Assembly: GCA_016785225.1 (NCBI GenBank)
Contig: JAFBJZ010000601.1
Coordinates: forward strand, 1,674,001 to 1,738,000
Origin: Psettodes erumei
Lineage: Eukaryota; Chordata; Actinopteri; Pleuronectiformes; Psettodidae
Reading direction: 5' to 3'
Length of the DNA stretch: 64,000 nucleotides
Positions 13,921 to 27,792 of the stretch are shown piece by piece (the first letter of the stretch is position 1; each line of letters starts with the position of its first letter). The notes beneath the pieces were generated by a model. The model was not told the origin of the DNA. It saw only the letters and a program-made list of their open reading frames with translations, and ran no database searches. The translations under genes and the position numbers were made by a program.

Positions 13921-15416
13921 TTTTAATCCTGTGCTCATAAGGTTGTGAGATAAGCAGGCATGACTAACGTCTCTTTCTAATAGTCAAGAAAAAGCGGAGC
14001 CCACATAATGAGCTCTTTTACCCCTTTTGAAGACAAATTGGACTGAAATTCCATATTTAATGAATCTTCCTTTCAATAGATTTCTGTTTAAACTCGAGAG
14101 AAGGATGGCAAGTCACATTAACAGCGCTGTTAAACATAGTGTGGGTGCTTGGCCTTGTTTTACTCTCAGCCTACCTCTTAGATGCCTGTCTGAGTTGTCT
14201 GCTGCTGTATTTGTGGTACCGTCCTTATTGTTTCTACATTCAGCCAACACTGTCCCTTAAACTGACTCGCAGGGTTTATGTAAATACGACAGTGGAACTC
14301 TAATCCTGTGCAGTGCACAGGCTGCCTGTGTGTCTTGTAATCACACCCACAGATCTGCTGATGCCAGCTGTGGTTACCTATCTGTCCTCAGTCAACATCC
14401 CTCTGCCTGTTCATTAGAGTCCTGAGGCTACTGGACTCAACTCAAACCACAATTATAGCCACACATGTAAAAATATTTGGTAATGTAGAACTTAAACTAA
14501 ATTTTAAGCAACCCTATCAAACCAAAGTATATCCCAAGACTAAAGGCTTGCAACCACAGTGACCCCATAAGGCTGCAATGCTCATTACACACAAGAGAAT
14601 CCAAATTTCAAGAAACGAAAAATGGAGAGAACCTTTCTGTGCTTAGATCTGAATCACTGTTGAAACGCTGTGTTGTTACTGAGATTAAATAAATTAGGTT
14701 AATGCCAATAAAGCATGCCAGGATGCTAGATCCTGTTAACAAAGTATTTCAAGTAAATAAACTTGAGCCACAGAGAGCTGAGCCTGAGTTTACTAGGCAA
14801 TATAATTTAATATAATTTCATAGATTCCGAAGAGTAGTCCGACATATTGGAAAGGAGCTTATTTATTTGTTGCTGAGAGTTAAATGAGAAGATCAATACC
14901 ATTTTCATGTCTCGTGCATCAAGCCCCACACTCGAGACGATTAGCCTCGTTTAGCAAGGAATCAGGAATCGTTATATGTGTTTTTGTCAGTGTGGGTTTA
15001 GTACAAGAGAATGCTGAGAAATAATCTAAGACGCTCTGTCTAAACCTTAATAATGATTAACTCATTAATGAGGGAAGGAATGAGAGTCCTTAAAAACCTT
15101 AAAATGGAATTTAAATGCCACATTTGATGCAGGTCACTAAATTCACTTTGCCTGCCGATGTTATTGTTTCACAGTATTTATAGATGGGATCCATTTCTGA
15201 CATGAAATCCAAATTGTGAGTCCAATCTCTGACCTTTAAGGCACACAAATAATAGTTGACACCATTAGCCTTTGGAGGGCATGACAGGGCATCTAATCAC
15301 TTTTAAAGATTAGACCCTCTGCGCCTGGCTTTGTAACTGCAGCCGGCTAATAGTTTCTCTCTGGCTCTCCCACAGGCTGTGCTCAACCTTTAATTGGGTG
15401 ACATTCATTCCTGTTG

Positions 15417-15447
<31 letters not shown>

Positions 15448-15455
15448 TCCCTCTC
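15417..15455. repeat. CT microsatellite
   Basis: A run of CT dinucleotides grading into CCCTCT units. Confidence 0.9.
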
Positions 15456-18400
15456 TTTCAGAAGCAGATAAACTTATTTAAATTACTCTAATACTTTCAT
15501 CTCATATTCTCTTTGCCCCATTGTTATGCAACCGCATGGACTCAGATGCAAAAAGACACTGAGAGTACAAAGAGAGGAATTTTTGTGATTTTTCTGCATT
15601 ACTTCTCTTCGCATATCTCACATTCTCTCCAGACAAATTATACTCCAGATATGAAGCGGTGGGGGGTGGTGGGGGTGGCGAGGTTGAACAAGGCCAATTT
15701 GTTTAAAGGCTGGGCTTCAGGGTGAGGCACACCACAGAGCTATATTCATATATTACATTTGCGTTTTTACACTTCTGACAGGCGCTCTATCGTGTGGCCA
15801 TTTTCATCTCCCTGTTTGATGCTGGTTAAAGGAGAAGGCAGCCATTGTCCTCTGTGGCCTGCAGGCATGTTTTGAGCTACACAGAGTGAGTCAATGGAGA
15901 GTCGGGGGCCGGCTGAATGTCAGGCGCACATGGCCACGATCGCGTAGCTTAATGCAAGCCTGTGTCTGGCCCCTGTCCTTGTCCCCCTTCAACTCTGCGT
16001 GTCTTTATCCCTCTGTCTCCAGCTTCTCCCTCTGTCTCAGATGTACATGCCATCTGGTCTGGCTCCACATCTGTGGATATCCTGTCTACAAAGCCTGGAC
16101 AGCAGCTCTCTTTGTGCAGCGACTCTTTGCGCTCTCAGGCACCTGCCATGGCTTAATTCACTTTACCCATGCAAAATAAGCAAGCCCATTAATAGTGTCC
16201 ACCACTAAACATTGCATGTTGTGAAGCACTTTACACCCACAGGCTGAGATGTGGCTCAGCTCAGTAATACCAAAGTGTCTTTACAGAGGGAGGACGTTTG
16301 CAAACCTGTCAGCGACCTGTATGGCTACAAAACACACAGTAATTACAATGTCAAACCTTTGCCAAAGAGCAAAGCGTGCCAGCAACTACAGAAGGGAAGA
16401 CAAATTGTGTTTGGAGAAAAAATAAACGCAGTTCAGTAATTAATTAGTCGTTATCAAATGAACTTAAATCTGCTTTCTTGCCCTCCTTTGCTGGCTTCAA
16501 ACAGTGATTTGAATGCAAAGGCTAATCACCCTTCACCGTGTTTGGCCTTGGCAACATTTTGCTCCACAGATGTGCACAATATGGGAGTAGTCACAGTGCG
16601 TGTGTAGCAGGAATGAAAAGCCATGTGCCATGGATGTGTTCCACAAGGATATAAGTGAGTAAATGTTTGATTCATTATACAACACTACACTATCCAACGA
16701 GGACTGTCTTAAATAAGTCTGTTTGTGGAAAGTGTCTTAGTCAAGGCATCTTTGTGAATGCTTTAAAGCCATTGTCTAATAAAAATGAATTATATTTTTA
16801 GGCTTTGCATCCTGATTTAAACTGGGTGTCAAAGGAAGGAGACACTCATGAAGATGTGCATATTTACAGTGTTTGCAGAAATGCTTGCTTTAATTCAAAT
16901 GTTTGCATGCTTAAATGCAATGAAATATATTTCTCTCGAATACATCTCAAGATATTTTTGCATCTGAATTGTCAAGGAAAGTGTGACACAAAATGCAAAA
17001 ACATCATAGTTTCATTAATTGGTTGGACAGTATAGTATACACACATAATGTAAAACCACGGTTGAGGTGGTTGATAGACAGTACTTGCATTTTTCAAGAT
17101 GATGCCATATTTCCCATAAACCCCTGTTGCTTCATTTCCCAAGGTGTTGTCTGTCTTGTCCCTCAGTGATGTTACTCAACATGCATATGTTTTCACTACT
17201 GCTCAACTGATAAAGACAAACACGTCAGCAGTCGATTTCCCAGCAGACATTGACTTCTTCCAGCACCTGCCATTGCTAGTAAAGAGACTTAGCCCCATTT
17301 ACACCGAGAGAGCAGTGCCAACCTCCTGTTTGTGCATTCCTGTGGGTTTCCTGCAGAGTCAAAGTCTCGTTGCACACAAGGTCCTCTAAAATGCAATGCA
17401 GACCAGTAATCTTATGCCAAAAACATTATTTCTTGTCCATTTGCCAACGTGTCAAAATTAATATTGCATTTGATGTAGACAAGCTCTTCAGTGCTGTAAA
17501 AGCATACAGTATGAGGTCAGCACTATACAGTTGGTAATCAAACAAGTGAAGAAGAAGCTGTTTAGTGCATACTACTCCATCAGACCTATGTCAAGGCAGC
17601 TCAAAAAAGATGTGAAGTTTTATGAAATTGGTAGTTCAAAATAGAACTATTGAAACTTTCACAATCATATTTTAGTTTTTTGGCCTTCATTACATTGAAA
17701 AAACGAAACTGGTCTTGGTGCAGTCTATTTCTATTTGGTTGATTCAGGCTCATGAGGACATGGAGCCTTAAGAGGTTGAGGTAAAAATGCTGCACTGTGA
17801 TTGGTTAAATGAATGAATGAACAAATAAAATAATAATATATAAATAGCTACCATTAGGTTCATTCAATGATACATATAGAAATATTGAAACACATCTTTT
17901 TTATTCCTTGTGAAAATTCACACTAACATACAAAACAGAATATTGTCAGATTTGTATATGTGTGTTTTAAATCGGGTGCTGTGTTATGAAAGCTATTCAG
18001 ATTGTTCCCTCCATTTCACTTAAACTTACAGTATACATGAGAAACTGACAAGAAGTCACCCTCATCTCTGAGGCCAGTTATGTACTGTAGGCCCATGTCA
18101 CATCATAAACTGAAGGGCCAGCAGAGCAGAACAGGAAAGTAGAGAGGAATAGTCCATGACCCTGACAAACGCTGTAACCCTGCTGGGCAGTCACCCTGAA
18201 CAGACAACACTGGCTCTCGGCAGACATGTCAGCCCTGTTACAACAAAAGACAAGAGCCTGTCTACAGCTGCATGTCTGATGATGGGTGGGTGTGGGTGAG
18301 GGGGACCTTGCGGGCTCATCGGATGATGTTTCTGTCTCTTTAAATCTAAGTTTACATAGAATAAATTGGTTTTCACAGCTTAATTAATTAATCATTTTTT

Positions 18401-19053
18401 AAATTCATAACCATTCGCACAGTGAGAAATGTGATCATCACATGCACTTTAAATGTGTGTAATCTGATTGTTTCTTTCAGTTTGATAAGCTAACTGATTA
18501 TTAAGATGTTCACCTACCCTTTATTAGCTGTTGTATACTTCCCAGTAATTTGGCTGCTAAAATGACTCCCTCAATTGCCTCCACATGCCATCACTCTGCT
18601 CAAGTCCCATGAGTCTTCAGCCTCAAAATCTGTGTGCAGTTTTCCATTGTTATAGTAGGACGTTCAACACTGCCCCCTTTTCTGAACATGGATTTTAGAG
18701 ACACATTAGTTTACAGCTTTGCAGCTCAAACATGTCAGTAAGACAGAGCTTATTGGTTGCGAACTCACATTTCAGGGAATTAAGTGCATAGAGTGTATTA
18801 GTTGGCTGGCAATCTAAAGCATCGCTGTCCAGCCAGCATGTTGATCTGCTTGCCTTTTTTGGTTCCCTTCTGTCTGCTTATGGAGATGTAAGAGCAGCCT
18901 GACTTTGCCAGGGTCTAATCCAAAGTAGGAGTGGAGGGGTGAATTCTGCTGTTACAGTACCACTGGACACACCCAGTTCTTACGTGCCTTTCAAAAAAAC
19001 TCCCACGATTTCAACACATCCTTTTTTGGCAGAAAAACAGAGTGATAAGTGTT

Positions 19054-19076
19054 CACACGCACACACACACACACAT
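19054..19076. repeat. CA microsatellite
   Basis: An imperfect CA run with one CG and one CATA interruption. Confidence 0.8.
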
Positions 19077-19137
19077 ACCAGTGGCAAAACAATCCACAGC
19101 TTCGCATAGTTTCAACTCTCCAGTGGCAGTTCCTCAA

Positions 19138-19175
19138 TTATTATTTATTTATTTATTTATTTATTTGGGGGGGGG
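19138..19175. repeat. TTTA microsatellite followed by poly-G
   Basis: TTTA tetranucleotide units run to 19166, followed directly by nine G residues. Confidence 0.9.
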
Positions 19176-22100
19176 CACAACTGGGATCTGAGCATGGAAG
19201 AGACAACACTGGGGCTCTCTCAGTGATTTGATGGAGGTAGTGAAGTCTCTTGGGAGTGGCAGACTGGTTACATCACCCAGCTAGAAAGATGACATGGTGA
19301 AAGTGATTGCCCAGTTAATTACTGCAGTGAAAAAATATATAAATGAGCATTTGAAAGCTGGAGGCAGCATAGAACCATTGTGTTCTAATCCTACCCTCGC
19401 ATCTCCAGCAAACACCCCAAGTCGAGAGAGACTGATCACAGCGAGCTGTGTACTCTCTGATAATGCCGTCTGAAACCCTCTGCAGGCTCACATGGTCCTT
19501 TCATATGTGTTATTTATTTTATTATTATGCTCATGAATTGCGGATTGTCAACAGAAGTTTGAAGATGAAGCACTGTGTCAATTAAAGTGATTTGCATTTG
19601 AAGTCCACATCATCCACCGCTAGAGAGGGAGCTTGTCTGATGTGCAGGCATGAATACAAGCAAATGCATGTGATTAAATATTGTTTCCTATTATTGTTTA
19701 CTTGGAGATTTCTCTGAAGTTAATTCAGAAAGTCGTTCACATTGAATCACTTTGAGCTGCACATCAGAGGGAGAGCTTGAAATCAAATGCTTTTGGTTTT
19801 TTTGCTTTCTCATGGAAAGTTATTTGAGAGATTTATTTCAAACAGTTACCCTTGTCAGGCTGATCTAAAGCTCTGGAATCTCAGAAATGTGTGATTCTCT
19901 CCAGAGCCATCATCAAACCAGACTGAACTTAAAACTTTCCACAACATGTGTTCAATCAAACACATCTTGGCTTCTCAGAATTCCTCTCCATAGTGGACAT
20001 GTGCATCTCGGATTGTTGTTGTTGTACTCTGACAGATTTTTTATTGAACATCATAAGACACCTCTGGATTATTGAAAAACAACAATTGAATACTGATAGT
20101 ATTTTTGAGAGTTGGATATGGATCTTTAGACTGGTTCATAATCCTCAATAATTATCTGTTACCAAACTAACTGCCAGCCACATAAACGAACGCATAACAA
20201 CCTAAAGTAGAGTACCAAAGTTACTTGAGTGCAGTCTAGCTTTAAGCAGTACAGGCGGACATTGTTGATCACACTAATACTCCCTGCTTTGTTCTGCTGG
20301 ATAACAGTCATAAACACTATAATAGAGGGCTATGTTTTGGTATTTACTACAACTAATTCACTCATTTCCCTTGCAGTTAACTTGCAGTCTGTATCTAAAT
20401 ATGTTGAAGATATCATACGTTATCAGAATAATGACATCTGGTCACAGGCTTTGCATTCAAACCAGGTACTAATGAAGCCTATCTGCGGATCTTGCGATCC
20501 TGATTTTGCTGGTCTATCTTTAAAGAGTGATTCAGGCCATCTTCCAGTCTTTGCTGGCTGAGCTAACTGCCTTGATGTAAAATTTGCATTCTGTATGAAT
20601 TTATTACTGTTTGCTCTTTCTTATTTGAGTAAGCTTTTAAAATACAGATCACAAAATAATATTCGGTGTAAACAGGGTCTATTCGTGTCATTGTGGATAA
20701 TGATGTTGTTCTTGCTGATCTCATGCTCACAGAGGCAAGGCTTCATGCACTGATTGCACTGTACTATGATTTCTTTCATCAGGTGTTTTACATCTTCTGG
20801 GTCCATCTGCTGCCCTAAAGTTTGTTGATCCGGCTTTGCCGACACTAATTGCGCTCTCACCTCTGACTTCAATTCCAAATGACAATGCACATCTGGGATT
20901 TAAAAAATCACCTTTAAGAACAGCAAACACATCTTCATCATCAGAAGACCATCAGACTCTTAAAGCGCCAATCTGGCTTTTTTTTATTCAGTGAGACTTG
21001 CAATGACTGAAAAGTTAAGCACCACACACACTGTAACAAAATGCAACAGTAGCTTGGTTCTGTCTTGTCACTTTACTGATGTGGAAGGTCAAGCTCCCGT
21101 GCACTACATCGCATTTTATTCATGCCTACAGTACAATGAAGCATAGCTCTGCTGTTTTAGGCCTTTCATTTCTGCTTTTCCATCCCATTTGGATACACTA
21201 CACAGCCTCAGTTCCAAGAAACAAGTGTTTACAGATTTCAGAGAAGTTGCTGACTATGTGTTCCAAAAAAACAAGGTATGAGGCCTTAAAGAACTTAGAA
21301 ACACAATTCATTCCCAGTGCAAACCTGTGCATCACAGCAAGCCAAAGTAATTAACAATTAACAATGTACAAATTCTCTTTGCTCGCTTGAAGGCGGAGGA
21401 GGATGGAGGCGTGGGGGTGGGTGAATAACTTTGAGGTTTCAGAAAACAAACTTTTCCAGGCATTCTTTAAACTTCGTTTGGCCAAGTCTGAATCAAAGTG
21501 AGCGGACAATCTTCCCTTTCATCTCTCTGAGGCTGTGAAGGAACAGACTGTGTCCTGCCATGGCTGTGAACTTGAACAGCTTAGCACTGTGAAGGCCACA
21601 ATTTCTTTTTTCAGAGGGTCGTCTTTTGAGTGTATTTTTTTCCTCTCTCTAACCTTTTGATCTAAATCTTCTTAACTTTAAATGAAGTGCTTCAGCCTCT
21701 TGAAGATTCAGAGCTTTCATGTCACTGTTCGTTTTGAGATGTAAATCCTCTTGGAGACGTGATGACTTGACCATGTTGATCAAATACTTAAGTATGGACA
21801 TTCAGTCTGTCTTTCATTGTTCTGTTCAGTATAAATAACCTGTCTTACATAAGACAACATAACTTCACTTCTGAGCTAAAGCTCAAATCTCCAAATCTGA
21901 CATTTGTTGGGTGGGATGTTTTTATTTGATCTGAAGTCACTGTACCAAGTATGAGTACATTTGGGGGATTGAATTGTGAATTTAACCTTGTAATCCTGAT
22001 ACTGTGATACTCACCGCCTTTTGCATTATATACAAAACATTCAAAAAACTCAGTAAAAGCTGTTTTCTTATGGTGCAACTCAACATTGTTCTGTGCCAAC

Positions 22101-22233
22101 TGTGCCTGCTTCCCTATCAATTAGTTCAATTAAAATGTTAATTAAAGATAGGATTTTTATATTGTAGCAGTGATGGACTTTTATTTCTCTTGGGCTGCAA
22201 AGGATTTTTATATATTTTGAAATAAGTCCACTT

Positions 22234-22510
22234 CCATCCATCCATCCCTCCATTTTCAGTGCTGCTTATCTGGGCACCTGGGTTGCAGGGTGGTGGAGCC
22301 AATCTCAGCTGACTTCGGGCAAAGGCGGGATATGTTGCCAGTCCACCACAGGGCCGACATGTAGAGGCAAACAACTGTTCACACTCACTGTCACCAGTCA
22401 ACCTAACCTGCATGTGGTGGTGGGTGAAAGCCAGAATACCCAACACAGGGAAAACACGTAAACTCCACAAAGAACCAACAACCTTCTCGATGTGAGGTGA
22501 CTGTGCTAAC
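22234..22510 (-). mobile_element. RTE-like (Expander/Rex3 type) element 3' region or derived SINE, minus strand
   Basis: Starts with ATCC units (a GGAT tail on the minus strand), then ttttcagtgctgcttatctg, ggagccaatctcagctgac, gccagtccaccacagggcc, aacctaacctgcatg, taaactccacaaagaacc and tgtgaggtgactgtgctaac. This is one of the commonest repeat sequences in fish genomes. The 154-codon minus frame across it is a repeat artefact. Confidence 0.65.
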
Positions 22511-22679
22511 CTACATCCACTTCCTTCGTTAAATTTTAATATAATTTCTGAATGCACAAATACTAAATACAAAGTACTGTACAGTGTAGGGCCAAGATTC
22601 AATTTATTGATGATTAAAATATGGAAATAAATTAAAGCTTCAACCTATAAGGTTAAAGTAAAGGCGTATAGGTCTATAG

Positions 22680-22838
22680 GTGTGAGTATGAAAAGGTGTT
22701 TCTCTTTATGTGTCATCCCTGTGAGAAATTGGTGAACTATCCAGGGTGTACCCTGCCCTCACCCAATGTCAGCTGGGATTGGTTCCAGCCACCCAGTGAC
22801 CATGAACGGATAAGCAGTATAACCAATGGATGGATTAT
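22680..22838 (+). mobile_element. second copy of the same RTE-like repeat, plus strand
   Basis: Carries atgtgtcatccctgtgag, ctatccagggtgtaccctgc, gtcagctgggattggttcca, cggataagcagtata and a terminal GGAT tail. It is the inverted partner of 22234-22510, about 170 bp away. Confidence 0.65.
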
Positions 22839-25800
22839 GACCTTGTACCAAAATCCAGAAAACCAAGATGAAATCACAGAAGATCATTGTAGAGATGTTA
22901 AATTGTCTTTATTTCATCAGGTGTGTGATGTTCATCCAGCATGATCTGTTCCATATGAGAGTGAAACATGGATCCCTCTGTACTTGCCTGGACATGGTAT
23001 TGAGAAGGACACAAGCAGTGCACCTGCGCACATGGTGGTGAGGATGCTCCAGAGAGGCCATAAGAGCAAACACAACCCATTCTTCTATCCATTTACCATA
23101 CATGATTTACAGGACAGTGAGGAATAGGCATTCCTGCACCCAAGCCTATTCTGACCAAGCTGTGCCAGTGTTTGGCCAGCCGGCCAGAGGAATAAGAGGA
23201 ATCCCTGGTGCTCTGTGCTTAGTGCTGCTAAACAGGCTTTTGTATATGCTATACACAATTCTCCATCACTGGCACTTTGGACAGCGTGAGGGCTGTGCTG
23301 CCAGGGGAGCTCCTAGCTGTTGTTCTTTTCATCTAAGTTAAGCCACTTGGCCCGCGGCAGAATGGACATGGAGAAGAAAGGACGAACAGAGAGGCTTGTG
23401 GGAGATGGCAGGATTCCTCCCCGTCTCCCTCTGGGACACGTTTCCCCTGCATTTTATCCTCGCACCCTTGGTCTGATTCACCATGAATTCTTTGGAACAC
23501 TTTGGTACCGCTTAATTTACATGTATGCCAACAGGCTTTTAATGTATTTAAAACTTGGATGATGTTCAAAGGACACTATAATTCCTCTGAAATAGGCCTT
23601 TTGAAGGCTTTATCTTGTTCTTTCTCTTCTGGCTAATCTTGGAGCCCTTCAGTATGCCAGAGCAATTTTTCTAATGCCAATTAAGCTTGACATTAGCATA
23701 AAACAGCTTTTAAAGTTTTTTTTCTCTTTGAATGAAAGAGCAATGGTAAATGGATACTTATTTACAGTCCAATCGCCTGGTTTTGGAGTTTCAACACAGT
23801 TTCAACATATATATGTAGTGGTGTGATATTATACCATTATACCACAGTCCCTGTGGTGTAAGGGTTTGTGTCCAAATGAAGGTTATGCTATGCTATTAAT
23901 GCAGAACATGTTGGCAGTCGCTTTCATTTCTCTCAAGTACTGTAGTAATTGCCACAGAGGGCTAGGAATCAATTAATTACCATTAGGGCTCCATTCCAGA
24001 GCACAGTGAAACACACAGCAAATGTTTTTTCATTAGCCACAAATGTGCAAATGTGACCCAGAGGAGAAACATAAATTCTTAGCAGATTTCTTGCATTTTT
24101 GAGTGGAAGTTAAAAGCTTCGTTCTCTCTCTCGCATGGAGAGCTGGGACACATTCCACTCCCAGGAAAAAATGGAAGTCCCACCCAAGGGAGTACTGCAG
24201 GGAAACTCAAGCTGTTGTATTGGGCTCTTGTTTTTCAGAATTGAGAATAGTGGGACCAAAAAAATCTGCAGTGTAACTGCTGTTTGAATTATGATAAACA
24301 GCTTCATTAACCAAATTCTTTCAAGTGAAACAGTTATTTAGTCAACTTCACAAACATGTAGACAGTGCAGTGGACCAAAAAATCTAAGCATAGTTCTAAT
24401 GAGAAAGTGACACACCTGAAGACAATGCAGTCATCATTAGTTTATTATATACACCCGTACTTTTCCTGCTAAAACCATCAATCAAATGTTTGCCGTTAAA
24501 ATAGCTTATAGAGCCTTTAATGTCTGTGTTTAACCATTATCTACTACTGCTGTCGTCTCCTTACACACGAGTTTACATACATATGACTGGGAAAAGGAAG
24601 TGAACGAGAGAATATGTCTAATTTAGGTTAATTTAACTATGTTTGTGCTCTAAAGAATATGATTGAATGTATCTACAGCAGCACAGTTAGCAGCCATAGC
24701 AGCAATAGACAAGGCCCATTCTTATGGAGATAGCAAGTCCTACATTTGAATAAGCATACATTCAGTGCATTCCAACTGCTGATATTATGCACCACACAAG
24801 CATATTTATTTTATATCACCTGTATTTTTATGAGATAATATAGATTATAAAAAGATGGAACACAGACTGAAAAACAAATAGCAGCTAAATGTTGCAACTG
24901 AATTTTTTTCAAGTTTTTAGTGTGCAGTTAGTAGCTGCAGTTATTGGTAAAAGAACATATTTTTATCTTCATGCAACTGAGTAATTTCCAGTCATTGTAA
25001 TGCTATAACTAGTTTAATGCTTAGTTATTTCCATTCATTACTACACATCTATCTGCCTGTAATTTAGACCATTATCAAAGCACTGCATGCAACTGGGAGA
25101 CACCCAACAGTCAATTATAAAATCCTCTTGAGATGAAGGACTGTACCTTAGATTATGGGCTGCACATCCTGCTCTGTCACTTTTTTCCCACTTCAAACCT
25201 CTCCACCTTTTACTGGAGTGTATTTATAGAATGGAGGGGGAAAAAATTCAACTCTGTTTTTAGCATGTATTTTTTTAAAACATCATACCTGCATACTGCT
25301 GTAGAAATAAAAGTGGACAAAGGGTGCATTCCCCCTGCTAAAATATTTCCATGTACTTAGTGGGAACCAATTGAGTCCTAAATAAATGCCAAATAAATGC
25401 AAATAATAAAATAATAAATAAAGTTATTTTCAGTTTAGTACATTTTCTCATGATTTTACTCCATATGTGCAACACAATCCCACTTGAATTTAAAGTTTCT
25501 ACTCTGAGTTGATACTGATATTCATGCAGAGGTCCTTGTGTGTGCACTACTGTACACTATCTCATTCTGGCCACCTGTTAGTTTATCTGCCAGCTTCCCT
25601 CTTTGTGTCTCCCATTAAATTTATGTTGGTGAACCACCCAAATAAGTTTTCTCATAACCACAAAAATGTTCTTGTATTGTACTGATTCTTCATTTCAGGA
25701 ATCATATGTAAATGTTGTCCAAAGTGCAGAATGAGTCAGCCATGAGTATACATATACAGATATGCTGTATATTAAAAATAATTTTCTTTGGAATTGGAAA

Positions 25801-27792
25801 CACTGGAAGTGTTACAGCAATCTCTAAATTGCTGAATGTTGGACATCTGCACTGTGGAAGTCAAGCAGCATAGAGAGAGTCTGTTCTGACAACATGTTGG
25901 AAAAATCGACCTGCCTATTTTAAACTTGTTTTCCTGATCCTCTCTACCTGCCTGTTACTGACTACCATAGACCTGATCTTCACAAAGTAAACTGCCTTCT
26001 AACTCTACCTGCAGTGTGTTTTGCTCCTGCTGCCTTTTGTGTTACCTGCTGCTAAACTGACAGTTTGATTGTGAAGTGTTGGTAGCCTGTAACAAGCTCA
26101 GAAAGCCAAGCCTCAGAATCATTTTAAGGATTTGACACAAAATGTTTGCAATGGAAGTGTGACAAAGGCAGCCATGAAAAATCAGTGTAGTCTTTAAATA
26201 TGTTAGATGCATTGAAGAGTTGTCCACTGGGAGCCTGTGTGTGAAGAATTTGACTATATTTCTGCCATGCTCCAGAAACCAATGCAAAGCAGCATTTTAC
26301 AGCCAAGACTTGTTTCCACAGCAAATATAATGGCTCCATAAGCTGAAACAGGTACTTCAGCCACATAAGCTCGGAAAGTCGGAAAAAGTGACCAATCCAT
26401 CAACACTGAGGCATGAAACAGCATCTGCAGTACAAAGTTCAAGTGTAAACCTTTAGCTCCTCTGGAGCAAAAGCTGGTTTCTGAGTTAAATAAACTCAGA
26501 GTGCTGCTCAGACATTCCTAAAAAAAAAAAAAAAGTTGGAGAAGAGAGTAGTGCTGTCAGGGAACAGGTCTCCAAGTAAAGAGGCTTTGAGGTTCCTTCT
26601 GAAGAGTCCATGAACACGTCTCTCCACACTCTCTTGTTTCTGTCTCGTTATCTGATTCTTTAATCACATTTCTGTTCCTTTGTGATGCTGCCGTGACAGT
26701 GCTTTGCTGCTGTCGCCACACAGCCACTGTGGAGTAGCTGATTCACCGGCTCAGAACAGAGCACCCAGAATCACAGTGAGAGAGAGACTTTAAAAGGAGA
26801 GCCACATAACGCAGGCTGTCATTCTGTCTCGGCGACGGGCAGGAGAAATACAAGAGCAAACAAGATCATTTGCAAACCTCATAATTTTCTTGAAGGGAAA
26901 TAAAGAACTGTTCCTGTCCTAAAGTATGAGACAGAGCCCCCCACCTCCCCTCTCCCTCTTCAAAAAAGTGGGAGTGCAACCCATTAGCAGCAAGTCACTC
27001 GCACTGATCGTCAGCATTAGAAAGTGCTTTCAACTCTGCTGGCTGTCAGCAACTCTGGCAGCTTGGAAGAGCTTTAGCTTCGACTCTGGATCTTAGTAAA
27101 GGGGCTGTGGTCGGCAGTGACAAAATCAGTTTGAACTCTTGTGTGGAGGATCTGTTAAAAGGGGTTTCGGATCAAAGCAGCCTAAGTGGGTCAAAATTAC
27201 CTTGACCATCTGAGAACAGTCACATTTTGAAGGGGGGCGGGGGCAATCTGCAATGTAGAGGGTAGATTAACATTTAGTCGAGAAGATTCCTCCCAAATAC
27301 GTCAGATCAAAGCGAGGGGAAGCTTTTATTTCTTCTCTTTTCTGACGTTCCACCGGCTCAGTGTTAATTTGGTAATTTTGCTGGCGCTCTACTCTGTGTG
27401 CAGCAAGGCAAAAAATGTGTTTACCTTCTCAGTGTTTGGAGAAATGTCTGGGGGCCTGCTTTTGCTCTGCTTTTCGTATGAAATACAATGAAGAATCCAG
27501 CCGTTATTTTGGTCATTAGGACTATGAATGTGCTCAGTGCCACCTTCAGTATGTGTGTATGCTTTTCAGAGTCAGGAATGTTGAATTTGTAGACTTCTGA
27601 GGGAGCTGACTGTCCATTGCACACAATAGAGGGCACGTCATTTAAAAAGCAGGACTAAAGACAGTTGGTTTACTAAAGTTTGTAAAAGGAATAAAATGTT
27701 CATCGTCTGTTTAATTTCCCCTTTTAGCCATGTATTCTAATGAATTTGATGATCTCCTGACTTTACCTGTACACCAGGTTTACGTTTTGTGG
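22839..27792. other. intergenic, no gene seen
   Basis: No supported exon. 23100-23720 and 26680-27420 are unique-looking and may be regulatory; the latter holds the paired TCF sites. A poly-A run sits at 26521-26534. Overlapping minus-strand frames at 26042-26442 have no recognisable domain. Confidence 0.4.
27170..27313 (-). promoter_or_regulatory. paired TCF/LEF consensus sites, candidate distal Wnt-responsive element
   Basis: Two exact copies of GCTTTGATC (minus strand) lie at 27170-27178 and 27305-27313, 135 bp apart, in non-repetitive sequence about 13.5 kb upstream of nkd1. Clustered high-affinity TCF sites are a hallmark of Wnt-responsive enhancers. Function is inferred only. Confidence 0.3.

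Larger units (their letters stand above)
11891..22233. other. intergenic, no gene seen; several candidate conserved non-coding blocks
   Basis: No frame here resembles a known protein or has convincing flanking splice sites. Non-repetitive, motif-dense stretches at about 15120-15410, 16230-16580 and 19440-19800 look like vertebrate conserved non-coding elements by eye. Microsatellites are listed separately. Confidence 0.4.

Noticed and set aside
15928..15962. Short resemblance to a fish mitochondrial tRNA-Phe start ('cgcgtagcttaat')
   Set aside because: Only about 13 bases match and no cloverleaf follows; chance or a tiny nuclear fragment.
20621..20930. Overlapping minus-strand frames of 89 and 67 codons
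   Set aside because: Considered as an exon or retrocopy, but no family resemblance and no clear acceptor/donor pair in frame.
22138..22602. 154-codon minus-strand open frame
   Set aside because: It is the translation of the RTE-like repeat at 22234-22510.
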